Shown here piece after piece: positions 24,731 through 33,240 of a DNA stretch of 64,000 nucleotides; within the stretch, counting starts at the first letter, position 1; the number at the start of each line of letters is the position of its first letter. The notes beneath the pieces are model-generated. The model saw nothing but the letters and a program-made list of their open reading frames with translations, did not search any database and was not told where the DNA came from. Made by a program: the position numbers and the translations under genes. Origin of the DNA: Streptomyces smyrnaeus (GTDB taxonomy: Bacteria; Actinomycetota; Actinomycetes; Streptomycetales; Streptomycetaceae); assembly GCF_017676345.1 (NCBI RefSeq), contig NZ_JAFFZM010000011.1, forward strand, positions 205,566 to 269,565. The letters run 5' to 3'.

Positions 24731-26317
24731 CTACCAGCTCGACTTCTTGTACAGCTCCCACACGCGCATGATCACGGAGGCGTCGACCGACGACTCGACA
24801 CCCGCGACGTCCTTCTCCGCGGCGATGTAGATCTTGCCCTGCCACAGCGGCAGCAGCTGCGCGTCGTCGGCCATCATCCGCTGCGCCTTGGCGAACGACT
24901 GTCCGGCAGCTCCGCGGTCACTCTGCCGCCGCGAGTACGGCAGCAGCTCCTCGGTCAGTTCCCGGTTCCGGTACGGGGTTCCCACCGCGTTCTCCTCACC
25001 CAGGAAGGGGGTGATGTAGTTGTCGGCGTCGGGGAAGTCGCCGGACCAGCCGCGGCCGAAGACGGGGTACTCGCCGGCGAGGTAGCCCTTCTGGAACGCG
25101 TCCCAGGAACGGGACCTGAGGGTGATGTCGAACAGGCCGGAGTCCTCCAGCTGCTCCTTGAGTTCGGCGAACTCGCGGCTCGTCGAGTCCCCGTAGCGGC
25201 CCTCGGAGTACCAGAGGGTCAGTCGCACCTTGTCGGTGATTCCAGCATTCCGGAGGGTCTTGCGCGCCCGGTCGGGATCGGGCTCCCCATAACGGTTGAG
25301 GAAGGCGTTGGTGTGCCCGGCGATGCCCGTGGGCACCATCGAGTAGAGGGGGGTGGCCGTCCGGTCGTAGACCTCGCGCACCAGCTCCTTGCGGTCGACG
25401 AGCTGGGCGACCGCGCGGCGCACGGCGAGCTTGCCGGCCTGCTTGTCCTTCGGGTTGAAGACCAGGAAATGCACCTCGGAGCCGGTCATCTCGCTCAGGT
25501 CGACGGAGGTGTCACCCGTGGCGGCCGCGTCCTGGAACTCCATGATCTGGCTCGGCGTCAGGCCCCGGTAGGTGAGGTCTATCCGGCCGGCCTCCAGGTC
25601 GCTGACCATCTGCGCCGACCGCTTGTAGTACCTGATGGTCACCGCGTCGTTCCTGATCTTCGCGGTGCCCTTGTAGTCGTCGTTCTCGACGAGCACGGCC
25701 CGCTTGCCCGGCTGGTAGCTCTTGAGCTCGTACGGGCCCGAACCGGTCGCCGTGTTGCCCGGGCGCAAGGTGGCGCCCGGATACTCCTCGGGGTCGACGA
25801 GGGAGGTGGCCGGGGTGGAGAGGATGAACGGGAAGGTCGCGTCCGACTTCTCCAGCCGGAAGATCACGACGTGACTGCCCCGGGTGTCGACCCGGCGCAG
25901 ATTGGCGAGCAGCGCGGCGGGGCCGGACGGGGATTCGATCGACGTGATGCGGTCGAAGGTGTGCTTGACCGCCTCCGCGTCCAGCGGCCGGCCGTTGGAG
26001 AACTTCAGCCCCTTGCGCAGCTCGCAGCGGTAGATCCGGCTGGCGGAGTCGGTGAACGCGCAGTTCCGGGCGGCCTCCGGCTCGGGCGTCGTACCGGAGC
26101 TGGGGATGGTCATGAGGGTCTGGAAGATGTTCCGGTACAGCTCCCAGGAGCCGTCCCACGCGGCAGCCGGATCGAGAGTGCTGGGAGCGCTTGTGGTACC
26201 GACCACGATCTTGCGTTCCTCGTCCCCGTCGCCACCCGGGAGCGAACCGCACCCGGCCACGAGAACGAGGGTGAGTATGGTCGCTGCGGCTCTCAGCAGC
26301 CCTTTCCGGTCGAACAC
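24731..26317 (-). CDS. ABC transporter substrate-binding lipoprotein (family 5)
   Basis: A 528-residue extracytoplasmic lipoprotein of the SBP_bac_5 oligopeptide/dipeptide-binding family. Signal peptide with lipobox LVAGC near residue 21, then VVGTTSAPSTLDPAAAWDG, CELRKGLKFSNGRPLDAEAV and the usual two-lobed layout. GTG 26317 is chosen because CTGAGGAGCGCGCAC precedes it and it begins right before the signal. No permease or ATPase genes flank it, so it is an orphan binding protein that must share a remote transporter or act as a signal receptor. Confidence 0.88.
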   Translation of the reverse strand: MFDRKGLLRAAATILTLVLVAGCGSLPGGDGDEERKIVVGTTSAPSTLDPAAAWDGSWELYRNIFQTLMTIPSSGTTPEPEAARNCAFTDSASRIYRCELRKGLKFSNGRPLDAEAVKHTFDRITSIESPSGPAALLANLRRVDTRGSHVVIFRLEKSDATFPFILSTPATSLVDPEEYPGATLRPGNTATGSGPYELKSYQPGKRAVLVENDDYKGTAKIRNDAVTIRYYKRSAQMVSDLEAGRIDLTYRGLTPSQIMEFQDAAATGDTSVDLSEMTGSEVHFLVFNPKDKQAGKLAVRRAVAQLVDRKELVREVYDRTATPLYSMVPTGIAGHTNAFLNRYGEPDPDRARKTLRNAGITDKVRLTLWYSEGRYGDSTSREFAELKEQLEDSGLFDITLRSRSWDAFQKGYLAGEYPVFGRGWSGDFPDADNYITPFLGEENAVGTPYRNRELTEELLPYSRRQSDRGAAGQSFAKAQRMMADDAQLLPLWQGKIYIAAEKDVAGVESSVDASVIMRVWELYKKSSW

Positions 26318-26504
26318 GTGCGCGCTCCTCAGTCGGCGGTGCCTGTACTGCTGGTGCGGTGCCCATGGGGTGCGCCCTCGGTACTGGGCGGCACCCAACT
26401 GCGGGAAAACGCTTGGACATTACCCCAGCCACAGCCGTGACGGAGCGGAACGGGATCGGAACAGGCTTCCGGGCGCGGGAGTGGTCCCGGCGCGGTGCCG
26501 ACGG

Positions 26505-26530
26505 GGTGCCGGACCGTGCGGTCCGGCACC
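26505..26530 (-). terminator. 26-bp near-perfect palindrome after the SDR gene
   Basis: GGTGCCGGACCG (26505-26516), TG, CGGTCCGGCACC (26519-26530) form a 12-bp stem with a minimal loop, 43 bp downstream of the minus-strand SDR stop and upstream of the binding-protein gene. It is a likely terminator for the fabG-SDR pair; as a symmetric site it could also bind a dimeric regulator of the next gene. Confidence 0.65.
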
Positions 26531-26572
26531 TGGTCGACGGCCGCACGAGCGGGCCCGCCGTGTTGTTCGACG

Positions 26573-27349
26573 TTATTCGACGCCCGCGTTGAGGAAGAGG
26601 CCGCCGTCCACGGTCAGCGTCTGACCGGTGATCCAGCCCGCCTCGTCGGACGTGAGGAACTTGGCCGCGCCCGCCACATCCTCCGGGGCGCCGAGCCTGC
26701 CCATCGGATAGCGCGCGGCCGCCTCCTCCTCGCGGCCCTCGTAGAGCGCGACGGCGAACTTCGTCTTGACCACTGCGGGCGCCACCGCGTTCACCCGTAC
26801 CTTCGGCGCGAACTCGTGCGCGAGCTGCTGGGTCAGGTTGACCATCGCCGCCTTGCTCATACCGTAGGCGCCGATGAACGGGGAGGCCGAGACGCCCGCG
26901 ATGGAGGCGACGTTGACGATCGTCCCACCGTGCTCCTGCTGCCAGGCGGCCCAGGTGCGCTGCGCAAAGCCCAGTGCCGAGATCACGTTCGTCTCGAACA
27001 CCTTGCGCGCGACGGCCAGGTCCAGCTCGGCCATCGGTCCGAACACCGGGTTGGTACCCGCGTTGTTGACCAGGTGGTCGATGCGCCCGTAGGCCTCCAT
27101 CACCCGCTCGACGGCCGCCGCCTGGTGCGCGAGGTCGTGCGCCTTGCCCGCGACGGCCATCGCCCGGTCGGGGCCGAGGTTGTCGACGGCCTCCTTGAGC
27201 GCGTCCTCGTTCCGCCCGGTGATGCACACCCGGTCGCCGCGTGCCACGAGCGCCTCGGCGATGCCGTAGCCGATGCCGCGGCTGCCGCCCGTGATGAGGG
27301 CGACCTTCCCGGTGTCGGGCCGTGGGCCGCCCGCTGTCTGCTCTGTCAT
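26573..27349 (-). CDS. short-chain dehydrogenase/reductase
   Basis: A 258-residue classical SDR. Cofactor loop TGGSRGIGYGI near 20-30, NNAG near 94, and the catalytic Ser-Tyr-Lys in NVASIAGVSASPFIGAYGMSK (tyrosine and lysine near 157 and 161). The second position of the cofactor pocket (ITGRNEDAL) favours NADP. The final WITGQTLTVDGG is standard. It lies 22 bp after the fabG-like gene and is probably co-transcribed; substrate unknown. Confidence 0.88.
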   Translation of the reverse strand: MTEQTAGGPRPDTGKVALITGGSRGIGYGIAEALVARGDRVCITGRNEDALKEAVDNLGPDRAMAVAGKAHDLAHQAAAVERVMEAYGRIDHLVNNAGTNPVFGPMAELDLAVARKVFETNVISALGFAQRTWAAWQQEHGGTIVNVASIAGVSASPFIGAYGMSKAAMVNLTQQLAHEFAPKVRVNAVAPAVVKTKFAVALYEGREEEAAARYPMGRLGAPEDVAGAAKFLTSDEAGWITGQTLTVDGGLFLNAGVE

Positions 27350-27371
27350 CTGTTCCGCTCCTTGCCGGCCG

Positions 27372-28133
27372 TCAGTTGAGGGGTCCGCCGGCGACGTACA
27401 GCACCTGACCGGAGACGAAGCCCGCCTTCTCGTCGGCGAAGAACGCGACGGCGTTGGCGATGTCCTCCGGCTCCCCCACCCGCTGAACGGGGATCTGGCC
27501 GGCCGCTGCCGCCTTGAAGTCCTCGAACCCCATGCCCACCCGCTCGGCGGTGGCGGCGGTCATGTCGGTGGCGATGAAGCCGGGGGCCACCGCGTTGGCG
27601 GTGATACCGAACTTGCCCAGCTCCTTGGCCAGGGTCTTGGTGAAGCCCTGCATACCGGCCTTGGCCGCCGCGTAGTTGACCTGGCCGCGGTTGCCGAGCG
27701 CGGAGGACGAGGAGAGGTTGACGATACGGCCGTAGCCCGCGTCCACCATGTGCTTCTGGCAGGCCCGGGACATCAGGAAGGCACCCCGCAGATGCACGTT
27801 CATGACCGTGTCCCAGTCGCTGTCGCTCATCTTGAACAGCAGGTTGTCGCGCAGCACCCCGGCGTTGTTCACCAGTACGACGGGCGCACCGAGTTCCTCG
27901 GCGACCCGGGCGACAGCAGTCTCCACCTGCGCGGAGTCGGAGACGTCACAGCCGACGGCGAGCGCCTTGCCGCCCTGCTGGCTGATCTGCTCGACGGTCT
28001 GGGCGCAGGCCGCCTCGTCGAGGTCGAGGACGGCGACGGCGTGGCCCTGGGCCGCCAGGCGGACGGCCGTGGCCGCGCCGATCCCTCGGGCGGCCCCCGT
28101 CACGATCGCGACTCGCTGCTCGGTGCTGGACAT
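27372..28133 (-). CDS. fabG: 3-oxoacyl-ACP reductase-like SDR (FabG family)
   Basis: A 253-residue classical SDR with TGAARGIGAATA, NNAGV, and catalytic NLSSSSALGNRGQVNYAAAKAG (Ser, Tyr, Lys). VLDLDEAACAQTV at the second strand places an Asp that tends to favour NAD. ATG 28133 follows GAGGAGAG; a longer frame to 28256 is unsupported. It is the first gene of a pair with the SDR at 26573. Actinomycetes carry many fabG paralogues, so a housekeeping fatty-acid role is not certain. Confidence 0.85.
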   Translation of the reverse strand: MSSTEQRVAIVTGAARGIGAATAVRLAAQGHAVAVLDLDEAACAQTVEQISQQGGKALAVGCDVSDSAQVETAVARVAEELGAPVVLVNNAGVLRDNLLFKMSDSDWDTVMNVHLRGAFLMSRACQKHMVDAGYGRIVNLSSSSALGNRGQVNYAAAKAGMQGFTKTLAKELGKFGITANAVAPGFIATDMTAATAERVGMGFEDFKAAAAGQIPVQRVGEPEDIANAVAFFADEKAGFVSGQVLYVAGGPLN

Positions 28134-28313
28134 GCTGGTCTCTCCTCGGCCTGAGTGGGTGAGCAACCGCTTAGTACCTTTGGCAGTCGTGACGCTATGG
28201 GGCGGGCGATGCGGTGTCAACGCCCGCCCACGGGCGGAGCCGGAGGCCCCGGCCACGGCCGACGCCGCCCCTGGCCCGGCCCGGCCTCCCGGTGGAGAGG
28301 CCCCCGGTGCGCC

Positions 28314-28736
28314 TCACCGCACCAGCAGATCCAGCAGGCGCTCGCTCTCGGCCTCCGGGTCGGCGGTCAGCCCGGTGTGCACCGGTCCGGGCTGGACGAC
28401 CGTGCTGCGCGGCGCGACCAGCCACCGGAAGCGCCGGCCCACATCGTCCCCGGCCGCCTGTCCCGCCTGCGGCCCCCCGTCGCACACCCCCTCCACCGCG
28501 TGCAGTGCCGCCCGCACGCCCTGGACGTCGGCGCACGGGTCGAGGGCGTACAGCCGGTCCTCGTCGAGATGGGTACGCGCGGCGAGGAAGGAGCGCGCCC
28601 GGCAGTAGACGAGAACACCCGCGTTGATCAGCTCCCCGCGCTCGATGTGGGGAACAACACGCAGCAGCGCGTACTCGAACACATCGAGATCGCCGCGACC
28701 GCCACGCGCACCTGTTGCCGTACGAATCCGCGTCAC
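28314..28736 (-). CDS. DUF3037 protein coupled to HipA-like kinase
   Basis: A 140-residue protein matching DUF3037: EYALLRVVPHIERGELINAGVLVYCR, RTHLDEDRLYALDP and a C-terminal LLDLLVR. GTG 28736 overlaps the stop of the upstream HipA-like kinase gene by 4 bp (GTGA), so the two proteins are made together. Genes of this pair are recurrent neighbours in bacteria, but DUF3037 has no established biochemical role. It may be a regulator, substrate or antitoxin-like partner of the kinase. Confidence 0.82.
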   Translation of the reverse strand: MTRIRTATGARGGRGDLDVFEYALLRVVPHIERGELINAGVLVYCRARSFLAARTHLDEDRLYALDPCADVQGVRAALHAVEGVCDGGPQAGQAAGDDVGRRFRWLVAPRSTVVQPGPVHTGLTADPEAESERLLDLLVR

Positions 28737-29551
28737 TTGGCACCGCCGCCCTTCCCGGTGAGCCACCCCGGCGCTTGCGAGGGCCCGTCCTTGCTCGGCT
28801 CGCCGAGCGTGATCCGCTCATGGATCGTACGGGCGCGGGAGGCCAGGACCTGGGTGTACGCGGCGCGTACCTCGTCCGGGCCGGCGAACCCGGGTTCGTC
28901 CACGAGCCACTCGTCGGGGATCTCGGCGGCACACTCGGCCAACAGCTCCTCGGTGACCCGCGGCGCCAGCTCTGCCGCGGCCTGGTCGGTCAGCGGTGCG
29001 AAGGGGGCCAGTGCGTGGTCGGAGGCGTCGTAGGGCCGCTCGGCGGCGGCCTGCGCGGTGGGCCAGTTGTGGTGGAAGACCAGCGTCGCACCGTGGTCGA
29101 TCAGCCATAGATCGCCGTGCCACACCAGCATGTTGGGGTTGCGCCAGGAGCGGTCGACGTTGTTCACGAGCGCGTCGAACCACACCACCCGCCCGGCCTC
29201 CTCGGGGCCCACCTGGTAGGCGAGCGGGTCGAAGCCCAGCGAGCCGGGCAGGAAATCCATGCCGAGGTTGAGCCCGCCGCTCGCCTTCAGCAGCTGCTGG
29301 ACCTCCTCGTCGGGCTCGGACAACCCGATCACCGGGTCGAGCCAGGCCTGCACCAGTTCGGGCACCCGCAGGCCGAGCCGTCGGCCGAGCCCGCCGCACA
29401 GCACCTCGGCCACCAGCGTCTTACGGCCCTGCCCGGCGCCGGTGAACTTCATGACATAGGTCCCCAGGTCGTCGGCCTCGACCAGACCGGGGAGCGAACC
29501 GCCCTCGCGCAGTGCCGTGACGTAGCGCGTGGCTGTGACTTCGGGGAGCAT
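28733..29551 (-). CDS. HipA-like protein kinase (HipA_2 type)
   Basis: A 272-residue single-domain protein of the HipA kinase fold. The nucleotide-binding lysine is in DLGTYVMKFTGAG near 34, followed by a helix LVAEVLCGGLGRRLGL; the catalytic loop is WFDALVNNVDRSWRNPNML near 124-142 (Asp, Asn and Arg present) and a DFG-like LIDHGATLVF near 149-158. It lacks the N-terminal HipA subdomain and has no HipB repressor gene beside it; instead DUF3037 is translationally coupled. A Ser/Thr kinase, perhaps toxin-like, is inferred. Confidence 0.82.
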   Translation of the reverse strand: MLPEVTATRYVTALREGGSLPGLVEADDLGTYVMKFTGAGQGRKTLVAEVLCGGLGRRLGLRVPELVQAWLDPVIGLSEPDEEVQQLLKASGGLNLGMDFLPGSLGFDPLAYQVGPEEAGRVVWFDALVNNVDRSWRNPNMLVWHGDLWLIDHGATLVFHHNWPTAQAAAERPYDASDHALAPFAPLTDQAAAELAPRVTEELLAECAAEIPDEWLVDEPGFAGPDEVRAAYTQVLASRARTIHERITLGEPSKDGPSQAPGWLTGKGGGAK

Positions 29552-29594
29552 TTTCCCAGGTTATACGCCCGTCTGTCCTTGGTATCCGTGGCGG

Positions 29595-29617
29595 GGCACC
29601 GGCCGCCTCCCGGTGCC
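29595..29617. terminator. small hairpin upstream of the HipA-like gene
   Basis: GGCACCGG (29595-29602) and CCGGTGCC (29610-29617) pair around a 7-nt loop, 44 bp upstream of the kinase ATG. It could be the distal terminator of the SulP transcript or a leader structure. Confidence 0.45.
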
Positions 29618-29702
29618 GCCGCAAGGCTCGTCCTTGGAAAGCTTCAGGTGGTGACACCGGCACATCAGGGCCCGGTGCGCCGCGAAGCCCATCGCGGCGA
29701 TG

Positions 29703-29739
29703 CCCGCCTTCTGCGCCTGCACCCGACGCAGAAGGCGGG
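29703..29739 (-). terminator. 13-bp stem after the SulP gene
   Basis: CCCGCCTTCTGCG (29703-29715) and CGCAGAAGGCGGG (29727-29739) are perfectly complementary around an 11-nt loop, about 120 bp after the SulP stop. The 310-bp gap 29552-29861 otherwise holds a weak minus-strand frame with a Cys/His-rich end (CRCHHLKLSKDEPC, 29561-29830) that I do not accept as a gene. Confidence 0.65.
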
Positions 29740-29861
29740 GCGAGAACCTGGGGTGCCCCCAGGAGGGGAGCTCGCGGCCGCCGGGTCCCGTCCAGCACGT
29801 CGACGGCCGCGTATCACCGGAGACAGGCACCAGGCGCAGGGTGGGCCGGGCGGTGGGCTGT

Positions 29862-31364
29862 TCAGTGGCTGCCGGTCAGCTGTCCGGCCAGGCGCTGGTG
29901 CATATCGGCGCTGGGCTCGTTCAGGCCGACGATCGTGACCTTCTTGCCGCGCTGGGCGTATTTGGTCTCCACCGCGTCGAGGGCGGCGACGGAGGAGGCG
30001 TCCCAGATGTGTGCGTCGGACAGGTCGATGACGACGTCGTCCGGGTCGTCCTTGTAGTCGAACTGGTAGACGAGATCGTTGGAGGAGGCGAAGAACAGCT
30101 CGCCGGTGACGGCGTAGACGACTTGCTTGCCCTCCGGATCGACGACTCCGGACACCTCGGCGAGGTGGGCGACGCGCTTGGCGAAGATCACCATGGCGGT
30201 GATCGAACCGACGACGACACCGATGGCGAGGTTGTCGGTGGCGACCACCACGACGACCGTGATGGCCATGACCGCGATCTCGCCGGCCGGCATGCGCTTG
30301 AGCGTCCTGGGCTGGATCGAGTGCCAGTCGAAGGTGCCGACGGCCACCAGGACCATGACCGCGACGAGCGCCGCCATGGGGATGTCGGAGACCACCGGGC
30401 CGAAGACGATGCACAGCACGAGCAGGAAGGCCCCGGCCAGGAAGGTGGACAGGCGGGTGCGCGCGCCGGACGTCTTCACGTTGATCATGGTCTGGCCGAT
30501 CATGGCGCAGCCGCCCATGCCGCCGAAGAAGCCGGTGACGACATTGGCGATGCCCTGACCGATCGACTCACGGGTCTTGTTGGAGCGGGTGTCGGTGATG
30601 TCGTCGACCAGCTTGGCCGTCATCAGCGACTCCATGAGCCCGACCAGTGCGAGCGCCAGGGCGTAGGGGGCGATGACGGTGAGCGTGTGCAGAGTGAAGG
30701 GCACATCGGGCAGGCCGGGGACGGGAAGCGAGCTGGGCAGCTTGCCCTTGTCGCCGACCGTGGGTACGGCGATACCGGCGGCGACGGTGACCACCGTCAG
30801 GATGATGATGGACACCAGCGGCGCGGGCACCGTCTTGGTGATCTTCGGGAAGAGGACCATCAGCACCAGGCCCGCGGCGATCAACGGGTAGACCGGCCAC
30901 GGCACATGGGTCATCTCCGGCACCTGGGCCATGAAGATCATGATGGCCAGCGCGTTGACGAAGCCCACCATCACGCTGCGGGGGACGAACCGCATCAGCT
31001 TGGCGACGCCAAGAGCCCCCAGGATCATCTGGAAGACGCCGCCGAGGATGACGGCGGCGATCAGATGACCCAGCCCGTACTCGCTGTTCAGCGGGGCGAC
31101 CACGAGGGCCACGGCTCCGGTGGCGGCCGAGATCATGGCCTTGCGGCCACCGACGATGGAGATCACCACCGCCATGACGCAGGCCGCGTACAGGCCGACC
31201 TTCGGGTCGACGCCGGCGATGATCGAGAAGGAGATCGCCTCGGGGATCAGTGCGAGGGCCACCACAAGACCGGCCAGCACCTCGGTGCGCAGCACCTTGG
31301 GAGAGGCGAGCCATTCCGGCTTGGACAGGCGCAGCTTGGCAGCTGCCGACAGCGGTGAGGACAT
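29862..31364 (-). CDS. SulP-family anion transporter with STAS domain
   Basis: A 500-residue membrane protein. The SLC26/SulP signature is seen in AGLVVALALIPEAISFSIIAG near 29-49 and the transport core runs to about residue 400 with some 11-14 helices; the C-terminal STAS domain begins near 410 (VVYAVTGELFFASSNDLV) and has the conserved IDLSDAHIWDASSVAALDAV loop. Substrates of the family are sulfate, bicarbonate or other anions. ATG 31364 is chosen at the start of similarity. A MerR gene is divergent from it and may control it. Confidence 0.9.
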   Translation of the reverse strand: MSSPLSAAAKLRLSKPEWLASPKVLRTEVLAGLVVALALIPEAISFSIIAGVDPKVGLYAACVMAVVISIVGGRKAMISAATGAVALVVAPLNSEYGLGHLIAAVILGGVFQMILGALGVAKLMRFVPRSVMVGFVNALAIMIFMAQVPEMTHVPWPVYPLIAAGLVLMVLFPKITKTVPAPLVSIIILTVVTVAAGIAVPTVGDKGKLPSSLPVPGLPDVPFTLHTLTVIAPYALALALVGLMESLMTAKLVDDITDTRSNKTRESIGQGIANVVTGFFGGMGGCAMIGQTMINVKTSGARTRLSTFLAGAFLLVLCIVFGPVVSDIPMAALVAVMVLVAVGTFDWHSIQPRTLKRMPAGEIAVMAITVVVVVATDNLAIGVVVGSITAMVIFAKRVAHLAEVSGVVDPEGKQVVYAVTGELFFASSNDLVYQFDYKDDPDDVVIDLSDAHIWDASSVAALDAVETKYAQRGKKVTIVGLNEPSADMHQRLAGQLTGSH

Positions 31365-31780
31365 GCAACCGTTTCTGTTCGGGCGTGCGTCCAGGCCGTG
31401 GACGCACACGCGTCGTACTGACTCCGCGAGGAGTGGGAACCCCCGGCGGCCCGGCCGTCTCAGCGGGGACCTCGCCGGACCAGGACGGCAACCGCGCGGT
31501 TGCCGATCGGGCATCATTGCCCGGAAGACTCGGGTGCCACCAAGGCCCGGTCGGGGCCCTTGCCGCGGCCAGATCGCCTCTAGCGTGTACGGGACAGCGA
31601 AGACGACTGGCCGGCGAAGGCGAACACATGAACACTCTACCCTGACGTGAGGGAAGAGTGCGGCCCGCGGACCGTGGATCACAGGTGAACCCGCCTTGAG
31701 ATCCTGTGATTGACGCTACGTGCGCCCGAAAGCGTCACGATGTCGCAACCAGGCGTACAGCAGAAGGAGAAGGCACGGCG
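31365..31780. promoter_or_regulatory. 416-bp divergent intergenic region, SulP/MerR
   Basis: No gene is recognisable here. It holds an inverted repeat ATCACAGG (31678-31685) / CCTGTGAT (31703-31710) separated by 17 nt, with TTGAGA (31696-31701) between the arms, the kind of arrangement used by MerR proteins. A ribosome-binding AGAAGGAGAAGG lies before the MerR ATG. The lengthy leader on the SulP side has no obvious structure. Confidence 0.5.
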
Positions 31781-32182
31781 ATGAGTGAGCGGCAGATGCA
31801 GATCGGTGAGGTTGCCGAACGGACCGGTTTGTCGCTACGCACCATCCGGCACTACGAGGAAGTCGGTCTCGTCATCCCCTCGGCCCGCAGCAAGGGCGGG
31901 TTCCGGCTCTACACCGAGGCCGATGTCGAGCGCCTGATGGTCATCCGCCGGATGAAGCCGCTGGACTTCTCCCTGGAGGAGATGCGGGACCTGCTGGAGA
32001 TCACCGACCGGATCGCCGCCACGGACGACCCGCCCACGGACGAGGAGCGACAGCGGCTCCGCGCAAGGCTCGATGCGTACCGCGAGGTGGCCGACGCACG
32101 CTGCGAGACGCTGCGCGCCCGCCTGGAGATGGCCCAGGACTTCGCCGCCACCCTGCGCCAACGCTTGAACTCGTCGGCCTGA
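31781..32182 (+). CDS. MerR-family transcriptional regulator
   Basis: A 133-residue regulator: winged helix IGEVAERTGLSLRTIRHYEE with VGLVIPSARSKGGFRLYTEADVE, then the dimerisation helix to residue 125. There is no C-terminal cysteine pair or effector domain, so the signal it senses is not evident. ATG 31781 follows a strong AGAAGGAGAAGG. It probably binds the inverted repeat at 31678-31710 and controls itself and/or the divergent SulP gene. Confidence 0.85.
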   Translation: MSERQMQIGEVAERTGLSLRTIRHYEEVGLVIPSARSKGGFRLYTEADVERLMVIRRMKPLDFSLEEMRDLLEITDRIAATDDPPTDEERQRLRARLDAYREVADARCETLRARLEMAQDFAATLRQRLNSSA

Positions 32183-32410
32183 CGATGGCGAAACGCGTGC
32201 GGGGTGGCGCCTGGTGGGCGCGGCGCCACATGGCCCGCCCGGGCAGTCCGGTTGCCGTGTCCGGCGGACCCGGGGACGACCGCCTCACCGGGTCGCGCCC
32301 CGTGGACGTACGCCGCCACCGGCGAGCCGGCCCCGCGCTCACCGGAGGTACGGGACGGCAGACATCGCGCGCAGCAGCCACCGACGCGGTGGCACCAGGC
32401 CTACCCCTCA

Positions 32411-32440
32411 AATGGCGCCATGATGGCGTCACCATGGCGC
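32411..32440 (+). promoter_or_regulatory. operator cluster A: phased ATGGCG half-sites
   Basis: ATGGCG occurs at 32412, 32423 and 32434, exactly 11 bp apart (one helical turn), and the first copy forms the palindrome ATGGCGCCAT. The cluster lies about 150 bp before the RHH gene. The 407-bp gap 32183-32589 holds no convincing gene; a 101-codon frame at 32185-32490 runs through this cluster and lacks support. Confidence 0.65.
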
Positions 32441-32549
32441 CCGCACAGGTACGGCTCCGCATCGACACGTACACCCCGACTTCCCGCTGAAAGGGAGGAG
32501 CCCCAGGTCAGAGCCGACAAAGGCACCGAGGGAGCCGACGCTGGCCACG

Positions 32550-32592
32550 ATGGCTCGCCATGGCGCCACAGATGTGCCATCATGGCGCCATG
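32550..32592 (+). promoter_or_regulatory. operator cluster B overlapping the RHH start codon
   Basis: ATGGCT (32550), ATGGCG (32560 and 32582) and the reverse half-sites CGCCAT (32556), TGCCAT (32575) and CGCCAT (32586) crowd the 40 bp before and across the ATG at 32590. GCCATCATGGCGCC here is the exact reverse complement of GGCGCCATGATGGC in cluster A. There is no Shine-Dalgarno sequence. Autorepression by the encoded ribbon-helix-helix protein is the simplest reading. Confidence 0.65.
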
Positions 32593-33123
32593 GACCTCAC
32601 GCCCTACGTCGACAACCTCCGGGAAGAACTCGCGGTCGCCGCTGACGCCGGCGGCGACGACGCCCGCGCCCTCGCCGAGCGGCTCACCGCCCCCCTGGAG
32701 TCGGCCGCCCGTCTGACCCTCCTCAACGCGCTGTCCGCCGCCATGGGCGAGGTCACCCGGGAGTTGGCGCCGGGCTCGGTCGACGTACGACTGCGCGGCC
32801 TCGACCCGGAGTTCGTGGTGACGGCGCCACCCGCTCCCGAGCCGTTCCCGGAGGTGCGGGAGCCGGTCACGGAACCCGCCGCTGCCGCGCCCCCACCGCC
32901 CCCGCCCGCCGACACCGACGACAGCACCATGGCCCGGATCAACTTCCGTCTTCCCGCGCACCTCAAGGCCCGCGCCGAGGGCGCCGCTGCGGCGGAGGGG
33001 CTGTCGGTCAACGCCTGGCTGGTGCGGGCCGTGTCCACCGCCCTCGACGGCGCGGAGCGCCCGAGTTCGCCGGGCCGCGGCAAGGACTCGGGCGGCCGGG
33101 GCTTCACCGGCTGGGTCCGCTAG
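32590..33123 (+). CDS. ribbon-helix-helix DNA-binding protein (HicB/Arc-like C-terminus)
   Basis: A 177-residue protein. Residues 1-80 are a helical domain beginning MDLTPYVDNLREELAVAADA; residues 85-115 form a Pro/Ala-rich linker; the C-terminus has the RHH fold MARINFRLPAHLKARAEGAA followed by EGLSVNAWLVRAVSTAL, in which the strand residues Arg/Asn contact DNA. Such proteins are annotated as HicB-like antitoxins, but no toxin gene is adjacent. The start lies inside the operator array, and DUF4097 and ABC exporter genes follow on the same strand. Confidence 0.83.
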   Translation: MDLTPYVDNLREELAVAADAGGDDARALAERLTAPLESAARLTLLNALSAAMGEVTRELAPGSVDVRLRGLDPEFVVTAPPAPEPFPEVREPVTEPAAAAPPPPPPADTDDSTMARINFRLPAHLKARAEGAAAAEGLSVNAWLVRAVSTALDGAERPSSPGRGKDSGGRGFTGWVR

Positions 33124-33240
33124 GGCCGCACGCCCGGCCCCTGCCCCTCCGTCACCGGCCGATCGCCGATCCGGCCGACGTCACTCCTCACCCGCCTCAC
33201 CAGCGGGATCACCCACCCAAGCCAAGAGGACGGGACAGCC

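Noticed and set aside
29561..29830. 89-codon minus-strand frame ending in a Cys/His-rich segment
   Set aside because: It spans two strong hairpins in the SulP-HipA gap and shows no family similarity beyond the short Cys/His cluster.
31436..31460. GGAAC-N15-CGTCT resembling an ECF sigma promoter
   Set aside because: The spacer is one or two bases short and it points at nothing within 300 bp, so it is probably chance in GC-rich DNA.
32185..32490. 101-codon plus-strand frame after MerR
   Set aside because: It crosses the operator cluster at 32411-32440, has no ribosome-binding site or domain, and an Arg-rich composition typical of spurious GC-rich frames.
32590..33123. classic HicAB toxin-antitoxin pair
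   Set aside because: Only the HicB-like RHH part is present; no HicA double-stranded RNA-binding toxin frame lies on either side.
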